Below are positions 52,098 to 60,068 of a DNA stretch of 64,000 nucleotides, one piece after another. The notes below the pieces were generated by a model. That model was not told where the DNA came from. It searched no databases and saw nothing but the letters and a program-made list of their open reading frames with translations. The stretch is from Halosimplex halophilum (GTDB lineage Archaea; Halobacteriota; Halobacteria; Halobacteriales; Haloarculaceae), in assembly GCF_004698125.1 (NCBI RefSeq), contig NZ_ML214298.1:124001-188000 (forward strand), given 5' to 3'. The position numbers and the translations under genes were made by a program. Position 1 is the first letter of the stretch; each line of letters starts with the position of its first letter.

Positions 52098-52693
52098 TGA
52101 CCAAGCGCAAAGCCGACTACTGTCCGTACTGCGGGACCGCGCTGGAGACGGCGGTCTTCGAGGGGCGGGACCGCCGATACTGTCCCGACTGCGAGGAGAT
52201 AATCTTCCAGAACCCGACGCCCGGGGGGAGCGTCGTCGTCCTCGACAGCGGGGGACGGAGTGCCCCGGGCAGTGCGGCGAAGCCACAGGATGGCGACGCG
52301 GCGCTGCTGATCGAGCGCGCCAACGAGCCCCATCGGGGCGCCTGGGCGGTCCCCGGCGGGATCCTCGAAGTCGACGAGTCCGCCCGCGCCGGCGCCGCGC
52401 GCGAACTCGAAGAGGAGACCGGGCTGGCGGTCGACCCCGACGCGCTCGAACTCGTCCGCACCGACTTCACGGTCGCCGACCCGGCCGACGGTTCGTATCT
52501 CTCGGTCTGTTTCGCCGTCGAGCGGGCCGCGACGACGGGGTCGCTCGACCCCGGTCCGGAGGCCGCCGACGCGCGCTGGTGGCCGTTCGCGGAGCTGTCG
52601 GCCACCGACGCCTGGATCCGCTCGGTCGACCGCCGGCGGGTCGAGGCCGCCGTCGACCGGCTGCGGGACGGTTCGGTTCGCTTCGGCGAGTGA
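52097..52693 (+). CDS. Nudix hydrolase with zinc ribbon
   Basis: A 198-residue protein. A zinc ribbon CPYCGTALE ... RRYCPDCEEI starts it, followed by a Nudix domain with the box GGILEVDESARAGAARELEE-ETGLA, intact REXXEE residues. NADH pyrophosphatase (NudC)-like proteins have the same arrangement, so NAD(H) or capped-RNA substrates are possible. It overlaps vapC by 1 bp, making a three-gene unit, though a functional tie to the toxin is not shown. Confidence 0.88.
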   Translation: MTKRKADYCPYCGTALETAVFEGRDRRYCPDCEEIIFQNPTPGGSVVVLDSGGRSAPGSAAKPQDGDAALLIERANEPHRGAWAVPGGILEVDESARAGAARELEEETGLAVDPDALELVRTDFTVADPADGSYLSVCFAVERAATTGSLDPGPEAADARWWPFAELSATDAWIRSVDRRRVEAAVDRLRDGSVRFGE

Positions 52694-52694
52694 A

Positions 52695-52946
52695 CTACCG
52701 CCACAGCTCCCGCTCGACGACGGCGTCGGTGTCGACCGACAGCCGCGTCTCGGCGACGCCGTCGTACTCCGGGGCGGCGGAGTAACAGATGTACCGCTCG
52801 CTGTCGTCGCTGCGCGTCCGGACGACCGCCGGGAGCACGTCCGCGGGCGCGGCGGCCGGCGGCGGCGGCGGCCCGACGATGACTCTCCCGTCCGGCGGGT
52901 CGGAGTGTTCCTCTCGCACGACCGGGCCTACGCCGTCCCCGATCAT
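52695..52946 (-). CDS. hypothetical protein with proline-rich centre
   Basis: An 83-residue frame, MIGDGVGPVVREEHSDPPDG with a Pro/Ala stretch (VGPPPPPAAAPADVLPAVV) and a C-terminal half VRTRSDDSERYICYSAAPEY that looks folded. It ends 1 bp beyond the converging Nudix gene. No family recognised. Confidence 0.6.
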   Translation of the reverse strand: MIGDGVGPVVREEHSDPPDGRVIVGPPPPPAAAPADVLPAVVRTRSDDSERYICYSAAPEYDGVAETRLSVDTDAVVERELWR

Positions 52947-53103
52947 TGTTACGGGTCAGTTACCGGCGATCAGGGGCGTATAACCGCTGATTCGGCCGTC
53001 CCTACCGGCCCGGAGGGTCGACCCCGTCTCGCCGGAGTTCGATCGGTTCGGGCGCCCGCTCGGGACCGACACCGTTTCGGCGCTGGCCCGCGCCCACCCG
53101 CCC

Positions 53104-53520
53104 ATGACCGGAAGCGTCCACCACACCGGAACGACCGTCGCCGACCTGGACCGGGCCGTCGAGTTCTACACCGAGGTCTTCGATCTCGAAGTCCTCGCCG
53201 AGTTCGAATCGTCGGGCGAGAACTTCTCCCGGGGCGTCGGCGTCGAGAACGCCACCGGTCGGTTCGCCCACCTCGACGGCGACGGCACCCGCGTCGAACT
53301 CGTCGAGTACGACCCGGAGGGTGGCGAGGCCGTCGCCGAGGCCGTCAACGACCGCGGCGCCAAACACCTCGGCTTCGGCGTCGACGACGTGGAGGCCTTC
53401 TACGAGGGACTACCCGACGACGTGGAGACCGTCAGCGAACCCCAGACCTCCTCGACCGGCACGACGATCCTCTTCCTCCGCGACCCCGAGGGCAACCTGA
53501 TCGAGGTCCTCGACGCGTAG
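53104..53520 (+). CDS. VOC-family (glyoxalase-like) protein
   Basis: A 138-residue VOC protein: VHHTGTTVADLDRAVEFYTE with an N-terminal His ligand, RVELVEYDPEGG (Glu), KHLGFGVDDVEAFYEGL (His) and FLRDPEGNLIEVLDA (Glu). The four usual metal-ligand positions are all there, suggesting an active metal enzyme such as methylmalonyl-CoA epimerase or a lyase. No substrate assigned. Confidence 0.85.
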   Translation: MTGSVHHTGTTVADLDRAVEFYTEVFDLEVLAEFESSGENFSRGVGVENATGRFAHLDGDGTRVELVEYDPEGGEAVAEAVNDRGAKHLGFGVDDVEAFYEGLPDDVETVSEPQTSSTGTTILFLRDPEGNLIEVLDA

Positions 53521-53620
53521 ACGCCGGCCACGCCGACCGGCCACCTGCATCGCGATCGGGACGGCGACTGCGACCCCGCCCGTCGCAAGAGGTATCCACG
53601 AGGGGACCCAGACCACGGGT

Positions 53621-53962
53621 ATGACGTTCCAACCCGACGAGGGCCTCCCGCAGGAGGAGGTCGACCAGCGCGTCGACGAGGCCATCGAGGACAACGAGGT
53701 CGTGCTGTTCATGAAGGGCACGGAGATCATGCCCCAGTGCGGCTACTCCGACCGCGCGCTGACGCTGCTCAAACAGTACCGCGACGACGTCGAGGTCGTC
53801 GACACGCTGGAGTCGCTCGACGAGTTCCGCGCCGCGCTCGAACGCCACAGCGACCGCGAGACCATCCCCCAGACGTTCGTCGACGGCGACTTCGTCGGCG
53901 GCAGCGACATCCTCAAACAGCTCGACGAGCGGGGCGACCTCGAACCGAAACTGACCGCCTGA
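53621..53962 (+). CDS. monothiol glutaredoxin (CGYS)
   Basis: A 113-residue Grx4/Grx5-type protein. VVLFMKGTEIMPQCGYSDRA contains the single active Cys40, followed by IPQTFVDGDFVGGSDILKQL, the glutathione-site region. Such proteins carry [2Fe-2S] clusters and pair with BolA; a BolA gene is at 42700. Haloarchaea use gamma-glutamylcysteine rather than glutathione, so the ligand may differ. Confidence 0.88.
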   Translation: MTFQPDEGLPQEEVDQRVDEAIEDNEVVLFMKGTEIMPQCGYSDRALTLLKQYRDDVEVVDTLESLDEFRAALERHSDRETIPQTFVDGDFVGGSDILKQLDERGDLEPKLTA

Positions 53963-54061
53963 CCGCCTGGCTGCCCGACCGCGAGACCGTCGGTTCACCG
54001 GCGAACCGAACCCGTTAGTTCCTCCACAAGACCTTTCTCGGGAGTGGACGCACCCGCCCGC

Positions 54062-54595
54062 ATGGTCCCTCTCCCGCCGTTCGCGGATCCGTCACCGGCG
54101 TCCCCGGTACCGACGGCGGTGGCTCCGCCGTTGTTCGCCTCCCCGGTCGACGAGATCGTCGACACGTTCTACGGACTGGCCTTCCTCCTCGCCGTGTTCG
54201 TCGCGGCCGGCGTCGGGCTGGCGGCGCTGTGGCTCCCGTTCCTGATATCCCGGCGCGTCCGTGCGCTCTTCGCGGTCGGCCCGCTGGGCCACTGGGCGGC
54301 GAACTACGGGCTGGCCTTCCTCGCGCTGGCGACGCTACAGGTATCGTTCCTGTTCGCGGCGCTGACGAACGCCCCCAGCGACGACGCCGTCGCCACTATC
54401 GTCATCTTCACCGGCCCGCTCATCGCGCTGGCCTGCTGGGCCGTCGCCGCCTTCGGCCTCCCCGCGCTCGGCTACGACTGGCTCGAAGACCCCGTGGTCA
54501 CGCGCGCCCTGCTGTTCGCCGGCGCCGTCTGGTACGCCGTCGTGACGACGGTCCCGCCGTTCGTCGCGATGGTCTTCTACTATCTGCCGACGTAA
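54062..54595 (+). CDS. hypothetical multi-pass membrane protein
   Basis: A 177-residue protein with about four membrane segments (YGLAFLLAVFVAAGVGLAAL; NYGLAFLALATLQVSFLFAA; IVIFTGPLIALACWAVAAFG; LLFAGAVWYAVVTTVPPFVA). Start taken as ATG 54062, with a GTG six codons upstream. Haloarchaeal hypothetical. Confidence 0.75.
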   Translation: MVPLPPFADPSPASPVPTAVAPPLFASPVDEIVDTFYGLAFLLAVFVAAGVGLAALWLPFLISRRVRALFAVGPLGHWAANYGLAFLALATLQVSFLFAALTNAPSDDAVATIVIFTGPLIALACWAVAAFGLPALGYDWLEDPVVTRALLFAGAVWYAVVTTVPPFVAMVFYYLPT

Positions 54596-54674
54596 GACCG
54601 GGCCCCGCCGGTGGCACACCGTCGCCCGTCCGCTCGTCACCGAGTTTAAGCCGCTCGCGGTCGCCCCTCCCGGT

Positions 54675-55052
54675 ATGAAGCGCATCGTCAGCACCGACGC
54701 GGCGCCCGCGGCCGTGGGCGCGTACAGCCAGGCGACCGAGACCGACGATCTGGTCTTCACCGCGGGCCAGATCCCGCTGACCCCTGACGGCGAACTCTTA
54801 GACGACGCCGCCATCGACGTCCAGACTCAGCAGGCGCTGGAGAACGTCGAGGCCGTCCTCGACGAGGCGGGCGCGGGCATGGCGGACGTGCTGAAGGTGA
54901 CGGTCTATCTCGACGACATCGACGACTTCGACGGGATGAACGACACCTACGAGACCTTCTTCGACGACGAGCCGCCCGCCCGCAGCGCCGTCGGCGTCGA
55001 CGAACTCCCCAAGGGCGTCGGCGTCGAGATCGAGGCCATCGCGACGAAGTGA
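54675..55052 (+). CDS. ridA: RidA family enamine/imine deaminase
   Basis: A 125-residue RidA protein: GAYSQATETDDLVFTAGQIP, LENVEAVLDEAGAGMADVLK, VYLDDIDDFDGMNDTYETFF and PARSAVGVDELPKGVGVEIE with the key Arg. It hydrolyses reactive 2-aminoacrylate-type imines made by PLP enzymes such as the threonine dehydratase at 43171. GAGTTTAAG about 25 bp upstream suggests a leaderless transcript. Confidence 0.93.
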   Translation: MKRIVSTDAAPAAVGAYSQATETDDLVFTAGQIPLTPDGELLDDAAIDVQTQQALENVEAVLDEAGAGMADVLKVTVYLDDIDDFDGMNDTYETFFDDEPPARSAVGVDELPKGVGVEIEAIATK

Positions 55053-55342
55053 TGGCCGACGAGGCGGACTCCCCCGGCGACCGCGCGTCCGACGAGCGCC
55101 CGGACGCGGCGGCGACGGCTCCGCGAGAACCGCTGGTCGCCCCCGCCGCCAAGTCGAGCCTGCTGTGGGGGCTGGTCGGCGGGCTCTCCTTCCTCGTGCT
55201 CGCGCAGGGCTACGAGCTCCTCGGCGACCTGGGCGTCGGGTTCGCGCCGAAACTCGGGGTCGCCGCGGTCGTCGCCGTCGCCGCGGCGACGGCGACCCAC
55301 CTGACCCGGGACCGGCTGCCGACCGAGAACGAAAGCCCTTAA
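55052..55342 (+). CDS. small membrane protein
   Basis: A 96-residue protein, its ATG overlapping the ridA stop (ATGA-like TGATG). An acidic tail of 30 residues is followed by LLWGLVGGLSFLVLAQGYEL and KLGVAAVVAVAAATATHLT. Family unknown; co-transcribed with ridA by position. Confidence 0.7.
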   Translation: MADEADSPGDRASDERPDAAATAPREPLVAPAAKSSLLWGLVGGLSFLVLAQGYELLGDLGVGFAPKLGVAAVVAVAAATATHLTRDRLPTENESP

Positions 55343-55369
55343 CCACCCGACCGCGGTATTTCCACCTGA

Positions 55370-55450
55370 GCCAGGATGGCCGAACGGTAAGGCGCACGCC
55401 TGGAAAGCGTGTTCCCTTTGGGATTCTGGGTTCAAATCCCAGTCCTGGCG
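55370..55450 (+). tRNA. tRNA-Ser (anticodon GGA)
   Basis: Acceptor arms GCCAGGA and TCCTGGC pair perfectly. The anticodon stem CACGC/GCGTG encloses CTGGAAA with anticodon GGA. A long variable arm (TTCCCTTTGGGA) makes it class II, and GGGTTCAAATCCC is the T arm. CCA is not encoded. It reads UCC/UCU codons. Confidence 0.96.
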
Positions 55451-55511
55451 CTTCTGACGCGAACAACTTCGGCGAGCACCTCGTGTGCTCGCCATCGTGA
55501 GCGCGCGAACT

Positions 55512-55534
55512 GTCTCTGACCGGGATTTGAACCC
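55512..55534 (-). pseudogene. tRNA T-arm-like fragment on the reverse strand
   Basis: Read on the reverse strand, GGGGTTCAAATCCCGGTCAGA is a complete T stem-loop plus the start of an acceptor 3' strand. No 5' half is seen. It lies between tRNA-Ser and its duplicated 3' end, so it may be a remnant of a second integration event. Confidence 0.5.
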
Positions 55535-55592
55535 CTGGAAGTCGCAGCCCCGGAACGGCCCGGAGGGCCGCACGCCCGGAACGTCTTCCTCC

Positions 55593-55614
55593 GGTTCAAA
55601 TCCCAGTCCTGGCG
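55593..55614 (+). repeat. duplicated 3' end of tRNA-Ser (att-like)
   Basis: GGTTCAAATCCCAGTCCTGGCG is an exact 22-bp copy of 55429-55450. Such copies mark the far end of elements integrated by tyrosine recombinases into tRNA genes. Only 142 bp lie between the copies and no integrase gene is present, so it is a decayed scar. Repeat E4 starts 3 bp further on. Confidence 0.75.
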
Positions 55615-55616
55615 TA

Positions 55617-55729
55617 CCACCTTTTTCCGACGGGGGTGTCCTCGCGCCGCGGAGCGGCGCTGCGGGCACCCCCGCCGCAAAAACGTGGGCGAAAAAGGCC
55701 GAGCGCGCTCCGCGCGCTCGGTGGAAACC
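55617..55729 (-). repeat. two-hairpin dispersed repeat, copy E4
   Basis: Reverse-oriented. Hairpin 1 CCGAGCGCG...CGCGCTCGG (55699-55721) leads to CCTTTTTCGCCCACGTTTTTGC and GGCGGGGGTGCCCGCAGCGC, which pairs with the arm ending GTCGGAAAAAAGGTGG. It lies between the tRNA-derived scar and the lipoprotein gene. Confidence 0.75.
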
Positions 55730-55816
55730 GCGCTCGCTGCGCTCGCGCGGTACAGTGGCGGCGCTCGTCTCCACGCCCCCACAAGACCTATTGTTTCGGT
55801 TGGGTGTTGTCGGAAC

Positions 55817-57205
55817 ATGGATAGACGCTCGTTTTGCCGGCGGCTGGCCGCACTCGGTGGTACTTTCGGCCTGGCCGGCTGTCTGAGCCGGCCGGACGAG
55901 CCGGGGACGGCGACGGCGCCGAGGGCTGCCGGGGGGACCGACGCGACGGAAACCGCGACGGCCACGGACGCCGAGGCGACGGACGAGCCGACGGACAGTG
56001 ACGCGGCCGAGACGACGGCGTCCGGAGATGCCCAGGCGTCGGACGCGCACTGGCCGACGTTCGGGGGTGACGACGGACACACCGGGTACCGCCCGGACGG
56101 CGCGGGGCCGGTCGACGGGCGGATCGCGTGGTCAGCGATCGGCGACGCGCCGACGGTCCTCTGTCCGCCGACGGTCGCCGACGGCGTCGTCTACACCGGG
56201 AGCGCGGCGGACGCGGTCCACGCCTTCGACGCGGAGACGGGCGAGGCCCGCTGGGAGTTCCCCACGAGCAGCTACGTCGAGACGGCGCCGACGGTCCGCG
56301 ACGGGCGCGTCTACACGGCCGACGCCGACGGCGTCGTCTACGCGCTGACGACCGACGGCGAAGCGGCCTGGCGCCACGAGACCGAGCAGAACCTCCACAG
56401 CAGGACGCTCGCAGTCCGCGACGGGACCGTCTACGTCGGAACCGCGGGGAACATGCCGATGGTAGTCAGCGGCGACACGGACAAGTCGAAGGCCGGCAAA
56501 GTCCTCGCGCTCGACGCCGACTCCGGCGAGGAGCTGTGGTCGTTCGAGGGGCCGGAGGACTGGTTCACCGGCCCGGCGCTCGGCGACGGGCGGGTCTACG
56601 TCGGCAACCACACCGGCGAGGTGTTCGCGCTCGACGCGGCCAGCGGCGAGGAACGCTGGTCCCGGTCGGCGACCGCGGCCGAGGACGACAGCGCGACCGT
56701 CCTCGTTCCGCCGACGTACGACGACGGCTCGGTGTACGTCGCCGTCCACGCCGCCGGACGAGTCGCCGCGCTCGACGCCGAATCGGGAGAGCCGGAGTGG
56801 CGGGTCTCGCTCCCCGAAGCGAACGTCAAGTCCTCGCCGGCGGTGACCGACGACCGGGTGTTCGTCGCGTCGTACGGCTACCGCGGCGCCGCGCTGACCG
56901 GCGGGGAGACACCTACGGCGGAGGAATCCGGCACGGTGGGCGTCCTCTCGGCGCTCGACCGCGCGGACGGGAGCGAGGACTGGACCCACGAGACCGACCA
57001 CGACTTCCGCTCGTCGCCCGCCGTCGCCGGCGACCGCGTCTACGTCGGCGGCGGGGACGGCGTCCTGGCCGTCGCTCGCGACGATGGGACCGAGCGGTGG
57101 CGCGTGACCTTCGACGACTACGTCGACTCCTCGCCCGCCGTCGCGGCCGGCCGGCTGTTCGTCGGCTCGGCGGACGGCTCGCTCTACTGCGTCGCCGAGG
57201 AATGA
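55817..57205 (+). CDS. exported PQQ-type beta-propeller lipoprotein
   Basis: A 462-residue exported protein. The signal MDRRSFCRRLAALGG has an Arg pair and is followed by a lipobox LAGC, then a 60-residue Thr/Asp/Glu/Ala linker. The rest is a PQQ/outer-membrane-BamB-type propeller with repeats such as VVYTGSAADAVHAFDAETGE, VYVGNHTGEVFALDAASGEE and VYVGGGDGVLAVARDDGTER (6-8 blades). No catalytic PQQ ligand is evident, so it is more likely a binding or scaffold protein. ATG at 55817. Confidence 0.88.
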   Translation: MDRRSFCRRLAALGGTFGLAGCLSRPDEPGTATAPRAAGGTDATETATATDAEATDEPTDSDAAETTASGDAQASDAHWPTFGGDDGHTGYRPDGAGPVDGRIAWSAIGDAPTVLCPPTVADGVVYTGSAADAVHAFDAETGEARWEFPTSSYVETAPTVRDGRVYTADADGVVYALTTDGEAAWRHETEQNLHSRTLAVRDGTVYVGTAGNMPMVVSGDTDKSKAGKVLALDADSGEELWSFEGPEDWFTGPALGDGRVYVGNHTGEVFALDAASGEERWSRSATAAEDDSATVLVPPTYDDGSVYVAVHAAGRVAALDAESGEPEWRVSLPEANVKSSPAVTDDRVFVASYGYRGAALTGGETPTAEESGTVGVLSALDRADGSEDWTHETDHDFRSSPAVAGDRVYVGGGDGVLAVARDDGTERWRVTFDDYVDSSPAVAAGRLFVGSADGSLYCVAEE

Positions 57206-57206
57206 A

Positions 57207-58397
57207 TCACTCCACGAACGTCGCGGTCCGGCCGATGTCCAGCCGCAGGAAGACCGGCAGCGTCGCGGCGGCGACGACGATCTCCAGGCCGCCGGCGACG
57301 AGGAACGCCTCGGGGTAGCCGTAGGCGCTCGCGACGCCCCCGCCGACGACGACGCCGGCTAGGAAGCCCAGGCTACCGAAGACGTTGAACCCGGCCATCG
57401 CGACGCCGCGCTCGGTGTCGGCGGCGAGGTCGGTCACAAGCGCCATCGTCGCCGGCGACATCAGCGCACCCAGGATACCGACGGCGAGCATCCCGGCGCC
57501 GGCGAGCGCGACCGTCGGCGCGCGGCCGACGCCGATCACGACCAGGCCGTAACACGCCGACCCGGCGACGATGGGCACCGTCCGCCCCACCTTGTCCGAG
57601 AGGATGCCCATCGGGTACTGCAGGAGGGCGAAGGGGGCGAAAAAGAGGGCGAGCATCAGCCCGGTGGCGCCGGGGCCGAGGCCGAACGCCGACCGGAAGT
57701 AGAGGGTGCCGACGAGGGCGAAGAAGCCGGCCGTGAGGCGGTCGAGGAAGCCGAAGGCGTAGGGGACGGCCAGCGTCGGCGTCCCGCGGAGGCTCGCGAC
57801 TGCGCGGGCCAGCGAGTCGCGCTCGCCGTCGGGCGCGCGGTCGTCGACCGCCAGCGCGAGGGCGGCCACGGCCGCCAGCAGCGCGCTCGCGAGATAGAGC
57901 GGGACGAACGGGCCGACCTCGTAGAGCTGGCCGCCGAGCGGGGCGCCCAGCGCGGTGCCGCCGCCGATGGCCGCGCCGGCGGCGGCCATGTTCCGGCCGT
58001 GGCCGCCCTCCAGGTCCATCAGCATCGTCATCGCCAGCGAGAAGGCGCCGATAGTCGCTGCGCCCTGGGCCGCGCGGACGACCAGCACGCCCTCGAAGGA
58101 GAGGCTGGTGAACCCCGGGAGGACGGCGAGCGCGAGATAGCCCGCCGACCCCCCGAGCGCGCCGGCGGCGATGAAGGGCGTCCGCCGGCCGGCGCGGTCG
58201 CTGGCGGCGCCCCAGACGCCGGCGAAGGCGACGAACGCCGCGAACTCCGCCGCGAGGAACCACATGCTCGCGTCGAGGTCCGTCGTCGCGCCGAGCGCGC
58301 CGACCAGCCGGTCGACGCCCGGGTACAGCAGCACCTGCGCGAGCAGGACGGCGAACACCATCGCCGCGAGCCAGGCGCGGTCGCGCGAGCCCGTCAT
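57207..58397 (-). CDS. MFS transporter
   Basis: A 396-residue permease with 12 hydrophobic segments. Motif A is GVWGAASDRAGRRTPFIAAG, with a second-half counterpart YPMGILSDKVGRTVPIVAGS. It resembles drug or metabolite exporters of the DHA type. The stop is 1 bp from the stop of the converging lipoprotein gene. Confidence 0.87.
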   Translation of the reverse strand: MTGSRDRAWLAAMVFAVLLAQVLLYPGVDRLVGALGATTDLDASMWFLAAEFAAFVAFAGVWGAASDRAGRRTPFIAAGALGGSAGYLALAVLPGFTSLSFEGVLVVRAAQGAATIGAFSLAMTMLMDLEGGHGRNMAAAGAAIGGGTALGAPLGGQLYEVGPFVPLYLASALLAAVAALALAVDDRAPDGERDSLARAVASLRGTPTLAVPYAFGFLDRLTAGFFALVGTLYFRSAFGLGPGATGLMLALFFAPFALLQYPMGILSDKVGRTVPIVAGSACYGLVVIGVGRAPTVALAGAGMLAVGILGALMSPATMALVTDLAADTERGVAMAGFNVFGSLGFLAGVVVGGGVASAYGYPEAFLVAGGLEIVVAAATLPVFLRLDIGRTATFVE

Positions 58398-58479
58398 CGA
58401 CCGGGGCTAAGGGACCAGTGGGATATCCTACTGTCGGAACCGATGCGACGGAAGGGTCCGTATCGGAGGCCGCGCCCGC

Positions 58480-59130
58480 TCAGAACGGCGCACGGGACCC
58501 GTCGCGACCCGCCGACCCCGGGACGGCGTCGTCGTCGAACCCGTCGCCGGGGGTTCCGGCGTCGCTCCCGTCGTCGGGGTCGGGTAGCTCCCCGGTCTCG
58601 ACGAGCGTCGCCTCCATGTCCCGGAGCGCGGCGTTGATCTGACTCGCGCGCTGGTGCATCGGCGCGACGCGGACCCGCACGAGGTCGAACTCGTGGCGGT
58701 CGGCCAGGCCGTTCCAGGCGCGCAGCGACCCCCTGGTGAGCGTGTCGCTCTGCGGGCAGAAGGCGGTCGTCGGCGTGAACTCCGCCCGCAGGACGCGGGC
58801 CGGCTCGTCCCCCTCGCGTCCCGACCCGTCTGGCGTCGGCAGGTCGTCGTCGACCGCCTCTGCCCGCTCGACGGCGTAGCGGTACCCCGCGTCGGGGTGG
58901 CGCTGGTCGTTGTTCAGCCGCGCGAGGTTGTAGCCGAAGGTCATGTCGTAGACCGCCCGCTCCTCGAACAGTTCGCGCGCCAGCCGGTGGACCGCGAGGT
59001 GCTCGCGGCCGTCGAGCACGTCGTGCTCGGCGAGGAAGTCACCGGGCGCCGGCGCGTGCCCGGGGACGAACTCGTCGTAGGGGTCGAAGGTGTCGTCGCT
59101 CCCGCCGAACGGCGACGGAACGTTGACCAT
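58480..59130 (-). CDS. conserved haloarchaeal hypothetical protein
   Basis: A 216-residue acidic, soluble protein. The front is MVNVPSPFGGSDDTFDPYDE; the core has REHLAVHRLARELFEERAVY, YNLARLNNDQRH and TPTTAFCPQSDTLTRGSLRA with one conserved-looking Cys. The last 40 residues are disordered (DPDDGSDAGTPGDGFDDDAV). CPQSDTL recalls a metal-sulfur (DUF59-like) assembly motif, but this is weak. No family named. Confidence 0.72.
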   Translation of the reverse strand: MVNVPSPFGGSDDTFDPYDEFVPGHAPAPGDFLAEHDVLDGREHLAVHRLARELFEERAVYDMTFGYNLARLNNDQRHPDAGYRYAVERAEAVDDDLPTPDGSGREGDEPARVLRAEFTPTTAFCPQSDTLTRGSLRAWNGLADRHEFDLVRVRVAPMHQRASQINAALRDMEATLVETGELPDPDDGSDAGTPGDGFDDDAVPGSAGRDGSRAPF

Positions 59131-59234
59131 ACCGACAGTCGGGTCGCTATCCCGCTATGTCCCGTCCCGAACTTGTTCGCCCCCTCCCGGAGGAGCGAGC
59201 GTGCGGGGGCGACTGGCCGCGTGCAGGCGCGCCG

Positions 59235-59471
59235 TCACTCGGCGGGGGTGATGTAGACGTGGAACTCGTCGTCGGCGACGCGCTCGGTCTCGTGGTCGAA
59301 TCCGCGGTCGTCGAGCACGTCGTACAGCGGCTCCGGCTCGAAACTGTTGACGAGTTCGAGGGTCCCCTCCACCGGGAGGTCGTCCAGCGCGGCCATGATG
59401 TCGCCGAACGGTTCGCCGTCGATCTCCCGGGCGTCGAGCGTCCGCGTCGCCTCTCTCGATACGTCGGCCAT
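59235..59471 (-). CDS. DUF2249-domain protein
   Basis: A 78-residue protein, RTLDAREIDGEPFGDIMAAL followed by EGTLELVNSFEPEPLYDVLD, the DUF2249 (TusA-like fold) signature. Such proteins cluster with nitrogen-oxide and sulfur genes, but no such gene is adjacent. ATG at 59471 gives normal size. Confidence 0.85.
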   Translation of the reverse strand: MADVSREATRTLDAREIDGEPFGDIMAALDDLPVEGTLELVNSFEPEPLYDVLDDRGFDHETERVADDEFHVYITPAE

Positions 59472-59647
59472 ACCCGTACTTGCGGGTCCGCGGGCGAGCG
59501 CGTTGTCCCGAAGACGTTCGGGCGGGTCGTCGCCGCCTGGGAGCCGACGCCGCGGTCGGTCGGGTCGCGCGGTTCGGGCCGCGAGCGGCGACCTCGCCGA
59601 ACCGGTGCGGCGTGACACTGACGGGGCTGGAGCGTGTCCGGACGCGT

Positions 59648-60061
59648 ATGCAGACGGTCACGGTCTCGCGACGAGTCGACGCCCCGCCCGAGCGCGTGCG
59701 CGACGCGATGGGGGACCTGGAGGCGTTCATGCTCGCCGCCGGATTCACCGAGGTGACCGTCGACGGCGACGACATGCACCTGGAGAACCAGGTCGGGCTC
59801 GCCACGGTGACGCTCGACCTGCGCCTGGTCGACACCGAGGCCGACCTGGCCTACGAGCAGGCCGAGGGCTTCTTCGAGACGATGGACACCGAGTACCGCG
59901 TGGAAGCCGTCGACGGCGGCTCGGAGGTCACGGCGACGACCGACTTCGAACTCGACGTGGCGCTCGTCGGGCAGGTGCTCGACGCGACCGTGATCAAGCG
60001 CCAGCGACGCCACGAGCTGGAGTCGCAGTTCGACTGGCTGGAAGCGCAGTTCGCGGAGTGA
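59648..60061 (+). CDS. SRPBCC-family protein
   Basis: A 137-residue START/polyketide-cyclase-like fold: VTVSRRVDAPPERVRDAMGD begins it and VLDATVIKRQRRHELESQFD forms the long C-terminal helix. The family binds hydrophobic ligands in a cavity; no ligand predicted. ATG at 59648. Confidence 0.78.
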   Translation: MQTVTVSRRVDAPPERVRDAMGDLEAFMLAAGFTEVTVDGDDMHLENQVGLATVTLDLRLVDTEADLAYEQAEGFFETMDTEYRVEAVDGGSEVTATTDFELDVALVGQVLDATVIKRQRRHELESQFDWLEAQFAE

Positions 60062-60068
60062 GCCGGGT

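Noticed and set aside
54798-55466. Reverse-strand frame containing GLGFEPRIPKGTRFPGVR-like sequence near tRNA-Ser
   Set aside because: This peptide is the reverse translation of the tRNA gene and its duplicated end, a known source of false gene calls. It also overlaps RidA.
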